A DNA stretch of 64,000 nt from Planctomycetota bacterium (GTDB lineage Bacteria; Planctomycetota; Planctomycetia; Planctomycetales; Planctomycetaceae). A program made the position numbers and the translations under genes. Of the stretch, positions 18,613-26,973 are shown one piece after another. Location of the stretch: contig JACTNB010000022.1 in NCBI GenBank assembly GCA_014584345.1, positions 62,001 through 126,000 on the forward strand, read 5' to 3'. The notes under the pieces are model-generated. The model searched no databases and was not told the origin of the DNA. It worked only from the letters and a program-made list of their open reading frames with translations. Each line of letters begins with the position of its first letter. The first letter of the stretch is position 1.

Positions 18613-19872
18613 ATGATGAAAACCCTGCGTAATCTGTTGGCATGCCTTGGTGGCTGCTGTCTGTTCCTGGTGGCGACGGCTCCCTGCCAGGCTCAACCGT
18701 ATCCTGGCCCTCCACCTGCCTACGCGGGGGGATTGCCCTGGGACATGCGGCAGCAGTACTACGAACAACTTCCCTCGGATCGGAGTCGACTCGATGGGGA
18801 GATGCAATCCCCGCTGGATCGTTTTCTGCGCCAGGTGATTCAAGAATCCTGGTTCCAACTCGATTACTTGCAATGGAATTTCGACGATGTGCCAGACAAT
18901 CTGGTGGGGGCAACCGTGCTGGGCGTGGAACGTCCCGACCTGGGCTTCACGATCAACGATACCACCACCGGGGCGCCGTCGGTGAATCTGGACGACGTCG
19001 AACAGATCAACTACACCCCCCGGTTGGGGCTGATCGACCTGAATGATCAGAGCGGATTGCGACTGACATACGGGTTGGAAACAAATTATGGCACGCTGGA
19101 ATCGAGTGCCATGTGGATTCTGCAGAACACCCGCCGCATGGAATCGACCCGGCCGTTTCCGTACCAGTCCAATGTGCTGCTGCGCGATACGAACAATGGT
19201 GTGGTGGCGTTGCCATTTTCACAGCTTGGTCAACCCGCCACGGAGGCCATCATTGCGGATCGCCTGCGCATCGGGTACGACACCTCGATGTTCGGTGCGG
19301 AAATCAACTTCATCTCGGATGACAATCGACCGATCAATGGATTCCATTTTCGCCCCGTGGTGGGAGTGCGTTACACGCGGCTGGAAGAAAACATGTCGCT
19401 GCACGGTCGCAACGATGCCACACTCGAGCGGCCTCAGCAGGACACGAACTTCTTTTCGAATGCTTTGAACCAGATGTTCGGACCGCAAGTGGGGTTCAAA
19501 TCCGAACTCAAGGACGATTATTTCACGCTGGGAGCCAAAACGGCCTTCACCTTCGGCTTCAACCACGTGAATACGAAGGTGGTGGGAAACAATCCGCAGA
19601 ACCCCTACGATGCCACGCAGGTATTCGAAAGCCAGGACTCCAACGATCTGTTCGCCCCGATGGTCAGCCTGTCGCTTTACACGCAAATCCGGCTCATGGA
19701 GCGTGTCAAATTGTACGGTGCGTATGAATTGCTCTACATCGACAGTGTCTCCCGCGCCTACGAAACGATCACGTACGACATCGGCCCCACCTTCGGCGGA
19801 TTCACCGCGAACAAGCTGAACTCCCAGATGTTCAACCAGGGATTCAACGTGGGCCTGCTGTTCGATTTTTGA
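18613..19872 (+). CDS. BBP7-like outer-membrane beta-barrel protein
   Basis: From ATG 18613 (or the adjacent ATG at 18616) the protein has 419 residues with a signal peptide MMKTLRNLLACLGGCCLFLV ending at CQAQ. The mature part begins Pro/Tyr-rich, then WFQLDYLQWNFDDVPDNLVG, GLRLTYGLETNYGTLESSAM and repeated amphipathic strands, ending in FNVGLLFDF; a C-terminal Phe is typical of outer-membrane barrels. The layout resembles planctomycete BBP7 proteins, but I rate that match as moderate. The first 11 residues resemble a cryptic start in front of the preceding surface protein. It follows that gene on the same strand and is closed by a strong terminator. Confidence 0.78.
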   Translation: MMKTLRNLLACLGGCCLFLVATAPCQAQPYPGPPPAYAGGLPWDMRQQYYEQLPSDRSRLDGEMQSPLDRFLRQVIQESWFQLDYLQWNFDDVPDNLVGATVLGVERPDLGFTINDTTTGAPSVNLDDVEQINYTPRLGLIDLNDQSGLRLTYGLETNYGTLESSAMWILQNTRRMESTRPFPYQSNVLLRDTNNGVVALPFSQLGQPATEAIIADRLRIGYDTSMFGAEINFISDDNRPINGFHFRPVVGVRYTRLEENMSLHGRNDATLERPQQDTNFFSNALNQMFGPQVGFKSELKDDYFTLGAKTAFTFGFNHVNTKVVGNNPQNPYDATQVFESQDSNDLFAPMVSLSLYTQIRLMERVKLYGAYELLYIDSVSRAYETITYDIGPTFGGFTANKLNSQMFNQGFNVGLLFDF

Positions 19873-19907
19873 TCGCAACACGGCAAAAAATCTGTTCACC
19901 GAAACTG

Positions 19908-19939
19908 AACCGCTGGGGACTTCACTCCAGCGGTTTTTT
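19908..19939 (+). terminator. Rho-independent terminator after the BBP7-like gene
   Basis: AACCGCTGG (19908-19916) pairs perfectly with CCAGCGGTT (19927-19935), with a 10-base loop and a following T tract. It lies 35 bases after the stop codon and closes the outer-membrane gene unit before mraZ. Confidence 0.9.
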
Positions 19940-20140
19940 ATGTCCCGTGTTCACCAAACGCCGGAAGAGTGGGATTCCTGCCCAAAAAAACAATCAAGAT
20001 GTCTTGAATGTGGGTTTTACGCCCACTAAACTCTCGCTGTGTCCTTTGCGGTGCTTGTCCCGACAGGGCCGGCCCCTCCAGGGGACGTGTGATAAATAAC
20101 TTTGTGAAGGACCACACATCAGCAGAACTGAACGGCAGCC

Positions 20141-20623
20141 ATGTCAAGCGGGCAATTGATCACGGGCGAATATAAACGCACACTCGATGAGCGGTATCGC
20201 CTGTCTCTGCCCGTGGAATGGGTGGATGCCATCACGGACAGTTCCGAGCAGACGATACTGGTCAAGGAGCGATTTGGCTGCCTGAGTTTGTGGTCCGCCA
20301 AGGAATGGCAGGGACGCATGGATCAGGGAGTGGAATTAATCAAACAAAAAATTGCAGCCGGTCGGCTGGAACAGCGTTGGAGCGAAGTGCAGCGGTTGGG
20401 GAGATTACTTTCGACGCGGCAAACCACACTGAAACTGGCCAATCGCAGCCGCCTGCTGATCCCGGAAAGTTTTCGCGGTTTTCTGGGAGTACAACCCAAT
20501 CAGGAAGTGATGATCGTTGGTGCTGTCGTGTGTCTGGAAATCTGGAATCCGGCTGCCTGGCTGGAAACATTGGTACAAGACATGCCTGAATTCAACCCAC
20601 TGTTCAAGGAGCTGACGGCGTAA
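20141..20623 (+). CDS. mraZ: MraZ-like transcription regulator
   Basis: The 160-residue protein carries two SpoVT/AbrB-type swapped-hairpin DNA-binding units: GEYKRTLDERYRLSLPVEW (residues 9-27) and a second around LANRSRLLIPESFRGFLGV (about 99-117), ending VGAVVCLEIWNPAAW, the usual MraZ signature. MraZ forms ring-shaped oligomers and represses the division and cell-wall (dcw) operon that it normally heads. Here no rsmH, ftsL, ftsI or mur gene follows; the next gene is a convergent lipoprotein. A solitary copy fits a planctomycete, since these mostly lack FtsZ, and its targets must be elsewhere. Confidence 0.9.
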   Translation: MSSGQLITGEYKRTLDERYRLSLPVEWVDAITDSSEQTILVKERFGCLSLWSAKEWQGRMDQGVELIKQKIAAGRLEQRWSEVQRLGRLLSTRQTTLKLANRSRLLIPESFRGFLGVQPNQEVMIVGAVVCLEIWNPAAWLETLVQDMPEFNPLFKELTA

Positions 20624-20738
20624 ATTGCACTGGATGCTCCCGGCTTTCCGGGGCGGCACAGGGAAGGCGTAGCTCACTCAGCGAACTTGAGTTGCCCTCG
20701 CGAAACACCCAATGATGGGCCACCCGATGCACGGACGC

Positions 20739-20751
20739 GGAGTTTAACTCC
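20739..20751. repeat. Short perfect palindrome between convergent genes
   Basis: GGAGTT-T-AACTCC is a perfect inverted repeat in the 254-base gap between mraZ and the convergent lipoprotein gene. It has no T tract. It could be a small REP unit or chance. Confidence 0.35.
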
Positions 20752-20877
20752 ACCGCCCGGAAAGCCTTTTTCCACTCCGAAACTGCGACGCGGAATACCC
20801 CAGGCAAGGCTTCCCTCTGCCGCGGACGTTGCCCCGGAGGCCGCCGTCGGCTTCGCGACGCGGATGGAAAACAGGAT

Positions 20878-21441
20878 TCAGTTTGCCTGTTGTTCGAACT
20901 TCGCCTTGGCGTCGGGATCTTCCAGAATCGTGAATTTCCCGGCCTGCTGATCGTAGGCGTAGGTCTGGTAGTCGGGCAGGGCGTTGAATTCCATTTTGGT
21001 CTGTTTGATGAGCGTCATGATTTCATCGTAAGTGGGGTTACGATCCTCCGCGGCCTTCATCAGATTAACCTGATGCTGGAAGTTCAGCACATTGGCACGC
21101 GAGGAAATGGCGATATACCCCTGCAGTGAAGTGGTCAGGGGATCGGTTCCGGTGATTTTGTTTTCCACTTCGACCAGCTTGGGATTCTCCGCCTGGGCCT
21201 TTTGCAGATCGACCACCTCCTGGGTCCAGCGTTTCGTGAGCACGGGACGCGGTTCGGCCGGTTGCTCGGGGGCCGGTTCCGCCTGGCCAGCCGGGACCTC
21301 GACATTCTCGGTGCGAGGCGGCGCGGGAGTGTTCGGCTTGCATCCGCTGGAGCAGAACAGCAGGGTTCCGGCAACAAGGGCCGCGCCTAGGGACAGGAAA
21401 CATTTCCGTGGTTCAGCGGCATCTTGGAAGAGAATCGGCAT
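20878..21441 (-). CDS. Lipoprotein of unknown function
   Basis: The 187-residue protein starts at ATG 21441, preceded by CAGGAATTC; an upstream ATG at 21465 lacks such a site. A hydrophobic signal (LSLGAALVAGTLLF) ends in the lipobox CSSGC, so Cys would be lipidated and the protein anchored in a membrane. A Pro/Glu-rich linker of about 30 residues follows, then a helical, Gln/Lys/Asp-rich domain (TLIKQTKMEFNALPDYQTYA). I do not recognise a family. It is on the same strand as amylosucrase, 166 bases after its stop codon, and might be in the same transcript. Confidence 0.82.
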   Translation of the reverse strand: MPILFQDAAEPRKCFLSLGAALVAGTLLFCSSGCKPNTPAPPRTENVEVPAGQAEPAPEQPAEPRPVLTKRWTQEVVDLQKAQAENPKLVEVENKITGTDPLTTSLQGYIAISSRANVLNFQHQVNLMKAAEDRNPTYDEIMTLIKQTKMEFNALPDYQTYAYDQQAGKFTILEDPDAKAKFEQQAN

Positions 21442-21607
21442 GGGAGAATTCCTGTTCGAGGCCATGAAACGTACGGTTGCAGACTATCAGATTCGCTGGA
21501 ATTACTCCAGAAGAACGCCTTCGGGGCATATTGTTTTCGCAGGAAGGCACAGCGAATTCGAAGCAGTACGCGGACATTCGCGGGTTCGCCCCCGCATGCT
21601 CTGACCA

Positions 21608-23572
21608 TCAACTCCGGACCAGCCAGGCAACCTGATACGGTTCGAGGGTAATGTTCTCGGACGTGTTGAATTCCCGCTGGCTGATTCGATCGAAAAAGAA
21701 ACGGCCCAATCCGGCGGTACGCAGGGTATTGCCTTCAACCTGCTGGGGGTGTTCCGAAAAGTTCCCGAGGACCATCAACCGGTCGCCCTGATGGCTGCGC
21801 AGAAAACCAAGAACGTGCGTGTTTTTCAAGGGAATCAGTTCCATTTGCAACCCGGCGATGGCTGGCAGTTGTTTACGCAAGGCGATCAATTGTTGAATGG
21901 AAGTAAAGATGCGTTTGCGGAGGGAGCCTTCCCCGGAATGCTCGCTGGATTCGAGTTCCTCCAGATAATCCCAGCGCATTTTAGGCCGATGAATCCAGCG
22001 GGTATCGCCCGCCTTGGCAGGATCCTTCACGAAATCGTAATCGTTCAGCATTCCCCATTCTTCTCCCAGGTAAAGCAGCGGAATTCCTCCAATGCTGAGG
22101 ATCATGCCATGCAGGAGAATTATGCGGCAAACCGCCTGGTCGATCAGTTGTTCGTTCCCCACATCAATTGCCTGTTCCAGCCCTGCCAGCGAAGCCAGCG
22201 TACCGGAAATCCGCATGTCGCCCGTTGCCGGATTGTGCTGAAAGGGAACCCCCCGCGCGAACGACCCCTCGAACTGCCCCGTGTAGAATTGATTCAAGAA
22301 CTGGCGATGATCGTACCCATTGATACCCACGGCAGCGGCGTCGAGATCGTCAAAGGTCCAGCCGATGTCGTCGTGACATCGCAGGTAATTGGTCCAGATG
22401 GTTCCGGGAGGCAACCGTTGGCGGTGCCCCAGTGATTGCCGGAGTAGTTTTGTGTCCCGCGTGGCGAGCGCTTCCCACAACAGAGCCATCAGCGTGGGAT
22501 TGTAGGAGATCTGGCACTCCCTGGGATCGACGTAGCGGACAACATCGTCGGGATGCACGATGGCCTCGGACTTGAACAGCAAGGCGGGCGCGGCGATACG
22601 GACCAGGGCATTGTACGCGCGAATCAGCGTGTGCGCCTGGGGCAGATTCTCGCACGAGGTTCCCATCTGCTTCCAGACAAAAGCGACGGCATCGAGCCGC
22701 AGGATATCCACACCCATGTTGGCCAGAAACAGCATTTCTTCGAGCATGGCTCGAAACACTGCGGGGTTGCTGTAGTTGAGGTCCCATTGGTAGCTGTTGA
22801 AGGTTGTCCAGACCCATTGCCGCATTCCATCGTGCCAGGTGAAATTGCCACGCCGCACCGTCGGAAAGATTTCGCGAAGAGTGCGTTCATAGAGATCCGG
22901 CATCACGCGATCGGGGAAGATGTAATAAAATTGCTGGTATTCCCGTTCGCCGGCCTGTGCCCGTTGCGCCCATTCGTGGTCGTCGGAAGTGTGATTAAAC
23001 ACGAAGTCGAGTACCAGGGAGATGCCTGCTTCCCGGAGTTTTTGCCCCAGGCTCCGCAGATCCTCGATCGTTCCCAACTGGGGATCGACCGAGCGATAAT
23101 TACTAATGGCATATCCCCCGTCGTTCGCGCCCGGGCGGACAGCAAACAACGGCATGAGATGCAGATACGTCAGCCCCAACTCCTGGAAATAGGGGATGGT
23201 CTCCTGCAACTTCCCGAGATTCTCGCTGAACAGGTCCACATAGAGCGCTCCTCCCACCATGTTTTCCGAGGCAAACCAATCGGGCTGATGAATGCGGCGC
23301 AGGTCGACCTCCTTCAAATGGGGAGACCGATCTATCCAGCATCGCGCCGTGGCAAGCAGTATCTGTTCGAGATGATAGAAGAAATCGTAACGGTTGCCGT
23401 ACAGTTCGAATAAATGTTCGAACAGACGGGGCCAGTACTCAAGTAACCGGACCAGAAACGCATGTGTCCCATCCGGAGGGACGCGGCGTTCCCGCCAGAC
23501 TTCTTCCAGCCGGGGGAGCAGTCGTTTCAGGGAAAGTTCGGCTTCGAGGGAGATATCAAAACTGCTGTTCAT
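21608..23572 (-). CDS. Amylosucrase (GH13)
   Basis: The 654-residue protein starts at ATG 23572 inside the end of the sucrose-phosphate synthase gene (17-base overlap). It should transfer glucose from sucrose to an alpha-1,4-glucan and release fructose. The (beta/alpha)8 barrel motifs are clear: FVFNHTSDDHEW (191-202), nucleophile Asp294 in LRLDAVAFVWKQMGTSCENL, acid/base Glu336 in FKSEAIVH and stabiliser Asp401 in CHDDIGWTFDD. The sequence around Asp294 is diagnostic of amylosucrase within GH13. An N-terminal helical domain (1-90) and C-terminal beta domain match the family. Pairing with sucrose synthesis suggests cycling between sucrose and glucan. Confidence 0.94.
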   Translation of the reverse strand: MNSSFDISLEAELSLKRLLPRLEEVWRERRVPPDGTHAFLVRLLEYWPRLFEHLFELYGNRYDFFYHLEQILLATARCWIDRSPHLKEVDLRRIHQPDWFASENMVGGALYVDLFSENLGKLQETIPYFQELGLTYLHLMPLFAVRPGANDGGYAISNYRSVDPQLGTIEDLRSLGQKLREAGISLVLDFVFNHTSDDHEWAQRAQAGEREYQQFYYIFPDRVMPDLYERTLREIFPTVRRGNFTWHDGMRQWVWTTFNSYQWDLNYSNPAVFRAMLEEMLFLANMGVDILRLDAVAFVWKQMGTSCENLPQAHTLIRAYNALVRIAAPALLFKSEAIVHPDDVVRYVDPRECQISYNPTLMALLWEALATRDTKLLRQSLGHRQRLPPGTIWTNYLRCHDDIGWTFDDLDAAAVGINGYDHRQFLNQFYTGQFEGSFARGVPFQHNPATGDMRISGTLASLAGLEQAIDVGNEQLIDQAVCRIILLHGMILSIGGIPLLYLGEEWGMLNDYDFVKDPAKAGDTRWIHRPKMRWDYLEELESSEHSGEGSLRKRIFTSIQQLIALRKQLPAIAGLQMELIPLKNTHVLGFLRSHQGDRLMVLGNFSEHPQQVEGNTLRTAGLGRFFFDRISQREFNTSENITLEPYQVAWLVRS

Positions 23573-25730
23573 CGACCTGGTCATTTGGGATGATGATGTT
23601 GCCCAGAAACTGGTAGTAATCGATTCCTTCCAGAATACCCCAGGCGTGAGAAGCCTCTGCAAAGTAGATGCGCGGCCAGTTTTTGAGTTTATTGAGTTCC
23701 GGGCTGTGATTCCCGACCACTACGCCCAGGGTTCGTCCCTTCAGCATCCCTTCGTCGTTGCCGGAATCGCCTGCCACGAGGACTTTCTCCGGTGCGAACC
23801 CCCAGCGATACAGCAGGTGCCGCATACTGTATTCGCTACCGCCACGCACGGGAATGATATCCAGATACATTCCAAGTGACAGAACCACATTCGCGCGCAG
23901 TCCCGCCTGGCGGAGCAGACGTTTCACTTCCGTCAGACTCGGGGCCAGTTGCGGATCCACCTCGTAACTGATCTTGAACTTCGTCTGATGTTCGGGCGAC
24001 TGCCGATAGAAGCCCGGTTGCCCGTCCAGCAGTTTGCGAATTTCGTCAGGCTTCCACTGATAACCGATCTGATTGCGCCAGCTCTGGTCGGGAACCAACC
24101 CTTTGCCGTAATACAACTCCGTGCCCACGGCTGTATTGAGCAAATCGGGTATGGGCAACTGCAATTCTTCAATCAGGCCCATCACACTGTCCAGGGGGCG
24201 GCCGGTGGCCACGCCAAAGCCGACATGGGAGTGATTGCTGATGACCTCGATGAATTTCGCCAGCCCGGCCGCATCGCCCGTCAACGTGTTGTCCAAGTCG
24301 GTAATAATGAGGCGGTCGAAATTCGGTAATTGCCTTTTTTTCCCCAAGACTGCCAGCGCGGGTTCCGCGGAATGCGAGACGATGTCTCCAATATTCTTGA
24401 GGTATCTGCGGGCATGATTGGACCAGGTGTAATGCTCCGCGGCTCCCTGCATTCCTTGCTCCGACCAGGCCTGCCAGGAATCCGGTTCCGTCAGCGCGCG
24501 GAGCAAGGCGTGTTCGATTTCGCGGGGATCCAGGGGATTTACCAGCAGCCCATTGCGGCAATTGGCGACAATGTCCTGTGGCCCCCCATCATTCGTGGCG
24601 ACAACAGGCACGCCGGAGGCAGCCGCTTCGAGCAGCGTCAGCCCGAAAGGTTCGGTTAGCGCGGGGTTGACAAAGACTCCCTGTTTCTGATGTACAAGCC
24701 GATACAGAGCGGGGACTTCCTCGGGTTGATGCATCTTGGGGTACGCCACTTGCCCATACAGATCGTACACATCGATCAGGGCGAGAATGTTTCGCAGCAC
24801 TCTCTGTTGCCCCGAGGGTAACTCGCGGAGATCCTGTCGCGTCCCCAGAATTAACAGCAGATTGGCCCGTTCGCGCAAGGCTTCACTCTCGCCGTACACT
24901 TTCACCAGCATCTCGAGATTCTTGCGTTCGTCGGGCCGGGCCATGGTCATGATCAGGGGCTTGGCGGGATCTCGGAGAAACCGGTGGATTTCGCTCACAA
25001 TGGGAGTGCGGGATTCGTCCACGGGGTCCGCGGTGTAGCGTTCGAGATCGACGCCGGGAGGAATCACTTCCATCCGCTCTGGGACATAGTGATCATACAG
25101 GGCATACTGATCTTCGACCTCCTGGTAGGTGCTGGTGATGACCATGGCGGCGGTTTCCAGCGCGAATTCCTCGGCTTCGATGCGAGTCGTGAGATTATAT
25201 TGACGTTCGATGTTTTCGGCATTGCCGCTACCCGCCAGGAGTCGCTGCCGTTTTACACGTCCCAGCGAATGCCCGGTGAAGATGTAGGGGATGTGCAACA
25301 ATCTGGCCAGGTAAGCCCCGGCCAGTCCGGCATCGGCATAATGGCCATGAATTACATCGGGCAAGCCGTTGCGTTTGAAGTATCCCAGGGCCTGATCGAT
25401 AAACATTTCGATGTAGGGCCACAGGGCTTCCTTGCGCAGATATCGCTTGGGCCCAAAGGGAAGCCGCACGATTTTTGCATTTCCCTCGATGACTTCCTCG
25501 ACGCGACTGTAATCCGACCCGACACGTTCATCGAAGATCTGTCTCGTCAGCAGTTCGATCTGCTGGATACCCGGCTGCCGCGATAATTCACGGGCCAGTT
25601 CCAGCACATAGCGCACCTGTCCTCCGGTGTCGGCATCGCGTCCCAGTTCGGGGTGCTCTGCGCGGATCAACCCGTGCAGGCTGATCAGTGTAATCTTTAA
25701 GGGTGCCTCGGAAGGCTTCGCTTCGTTCAT
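23556..25730 (-). CDS. sps: Sucrose-phosphate synthase with fused HAD phosphatase domain
   Basis: This 724-residue protein has two modules. Residues 10-450 are a GT4 GT-B synthase: ISLHGLIRAEHPELGRDADT, GGQVRYVLELAREL, FTGHSLGRVKRQRL and an E-x7-E pair Glu360/Glu368 in NPALTEPFGLTLLEAAASG. Residues 470-720 are a sucrose-phosphate-phosphatase-like HAD domain with DLDNT (478-482), a GVATGRPL loop and GDSGNDEGML. The fusion should make sucrose-6-phosphate from UDP-glucose and fructose-6-phosphate and then perhaps dephosphorylate it. Sucrose serves as a compatible solute or carbon store in other bacteria. The end overlaps amylosucrase; a separate HAD gene is divergent upstream. Confidence 0.94.
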   Translation of the reverse strand: MNEAKPSEAPLKITLISLHGLIRAEHPELGRDADTGGQVRYVLELARELSRQPGIQQIELLTRQIFDERVGSDYSRVEEVIEGNAKIVRLPFGPKRYLRKEALWPYIEMFIDQALGYFKRNGLPDVIHGHYADAGLAGAYLARLLHIPYIFTGHSLGRVKRQRLLAGSGNAENIERQYNLTTRIEAEEFALETAAMVITSTYQEVEDQYALYDHYVPERMEVIPPGVDLERYTADPVDESRTPIVSEIHRFLRDPAKPLIMTMARPDERKNLEMLVKVYGESEALRERANLLLILGTRQDLRELPSGQQRVLRNILALIDVYDLYGQVAYPKMHQPEEVPALYRLVHQKQGVFVNPALTEPFGLTLLEAAASGVPVVATNDGGPQDIVANCRNGLLVNPLDPREIEHALLRALTEPDSWQAWSEQGMQGAAEHYTWSNHARRYLKNIGDIVSHSAEPALAVLGKKRQLPNFDRLIITDLDNTLTGDAAGLAKFIEVISNHSHVGFGVATGRPLDSVMGLIEELQLPIPDLLNTAVGTELYYGKGLVPDQSWRNQIGYQWKPDEIRKLLDGQPGFYRQSPEHQTKFKISYEVDPQLAPSLTEVKRLLRQAGLRANVVLSLGMYLDIIPVRGGSEYSMRHLLYRWGFAPEKVLVAGDSGNDEGMLKGRTLGVVVGNHSPELNKLKNWPRIYFAEASHAWGILEGIDYYQFLGNIIIPNDQVDEQQF

Positions 25731-26031
25731 CGGTGGTGATATCCTGCTGGAGGAGGATTCACGCGATCAGATTCCGACGTCTCTGCCAGCCCATGTTGAC
25801 TGACTCGGTCGGATGCGGAACGCCACGAATGCGGGGGCGCTCCCTGGGACCACGTGTCCTCCTGGAGGAGATGCCTGTCGCCTCGAAGGACGATATCGGG
25901 AATTTGCCGCGCATGGAATGGATACGAGGCCACCAGCACCGAACTGATTCTCCCGGCAAACAAGAGCATAACACATAACGCACCCGACCTAAACCCATAT
26001 CCTGGAAACCCTGCGGAGGAATCAAGAAATC
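25731..26031. other. Divergent promoter region of the sucrose locus
   Basis: These 301 bases lie between the sps start and the divergent HAD phosphatase start. They contain CCTCCTGGAGG-like inverted sequence near 25858-25869 but no certain promoter elements. The HAD gene has GCGGAGGAATC as ribosome-binding site. Shared regulation of the two directions is plausible but not shown. Confidence 0.5.
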
Positions 26032-26865
26032 ATGTGGAACATTGCGGCCCGCGTGCTGGCCACCGATCTGGATGGGACTCTGATTCCCCTGCAGGGGAAT
26101 GCCCAGCATCGACGTGATCTACTCCAGTTGACCAAAGCCTTCCGGGACCTTCCGATCGACCTGGTTTATGTGACGGGTCGGCATCTGGCCTCGGTACAGG
26201 ACAAGATCCTAGAGCATGGTCTGCCATCCCCGGCATGGATGATCTGCGACGTGGGGACCACCATCTACCGTGTACAGGGGGACGAGATCCAGCCGATTTT
26301 TGAATACGAGGAATTCCAGCGCGAGCTCGTGGGTTCCTTTCCGCGGTCCCATCTGGTTAGGGCCGTGGCGCATATTCCCGGCCTGGAATTGCAGGAACCC
26401 GAGAAACAGGGGCCGCACAAGCTCAGCTTTTATACGGAGGCCAGTCAACTTCAGCGACTGGTGGAGGAAGTGCGCGAAGTGCTGCTGCGCGAGAACGCAC
26501 CCTGGGAGGACATCCACAGCATCGATCCCTTCGAAGGGACGGGATTGCTCGATTTATTGCCGGCGGGTCTTTCCAAGGCACGCGCGATTGCCTGGTGGAG
26601 CGGGTACACCGGGACGCATCACGACGAAATCATTTATGCCGGCGATTCCGGCAACGACTGGGCCGCCTTCGTGGCGGGTTATCGTACGATCATCGTGGCA
26701 AACACCGATCGCGAAATCGCACGTCTTGTGGCCCAAGAACATGCCGAGCGAGGATTTCAGCATCGCTTGCATCTGGCCACGAAAACCGCGACCAGCGGCG
26801 TACTCGAAGGCTGCCAGGCGTTCGGATTGCTCCCCGAAAAACTTCCGAAGGGTCGGAATAGATGA
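26032..26865 (+). CDS. HAD-IIB phosphatase, sucrose-phosphate-phosphatase-like
   Basis: The 277-residue protein has motif I ATDLDGTLIPL (Asp12, Asp14), motif II YVTGRHLASV, a cap domain with ICDVGTTIY, motif III Lys in GLSKARAIAW and motif IV YAGDSGNDWAAF. The DVGTTIY element and the DSGND ending match sucrose-6-phosphate phosphatases and close sugar phosphatases. Its position divergent from sps supports sucrose-6-phosphate as substrate, which would give the locus two phosphatase domains, one fused and one free. Glucosyl- or mannosylglycerate phosphate are alternatives. A good GGAGGA site precedes ATG 26032. Confidence 0.88.
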   Translation: MWNIAARVLATDLDGTLIPLQGNAQHRRDLLQLTKAFRDLPIDLVYVTGRHLASVQDKILEHGLPSPAWMICDVGTTIYRVQGDEIQPIFEYEEFQRELVGSFPRSHLVRAVAHIPGLELQEPEKQGPHKLSFYTEASQLQRLVEEVREVLLRENAPWEDIHSIDPFEGTGLLDLLPAGLSKARAIAWWSGYTGTHHDEIIYAGDSGNDWAAFVAGYRTIIVANTDREIARLVAQEHAERGFQHRLHLATKTATSGVLEGCQAFGLLPEKLPKGRNR

Positions 26866-26973
26866 CGCCTTGCTTCCATGCTGGGGGCAACTTGTTAAGG
26901 CTCGTCCCGATATTTTCGGGCGGTTGCACGTGCGGCACGGTGAAACGGACGCAACTCAATTGCTCGCAGGTTG

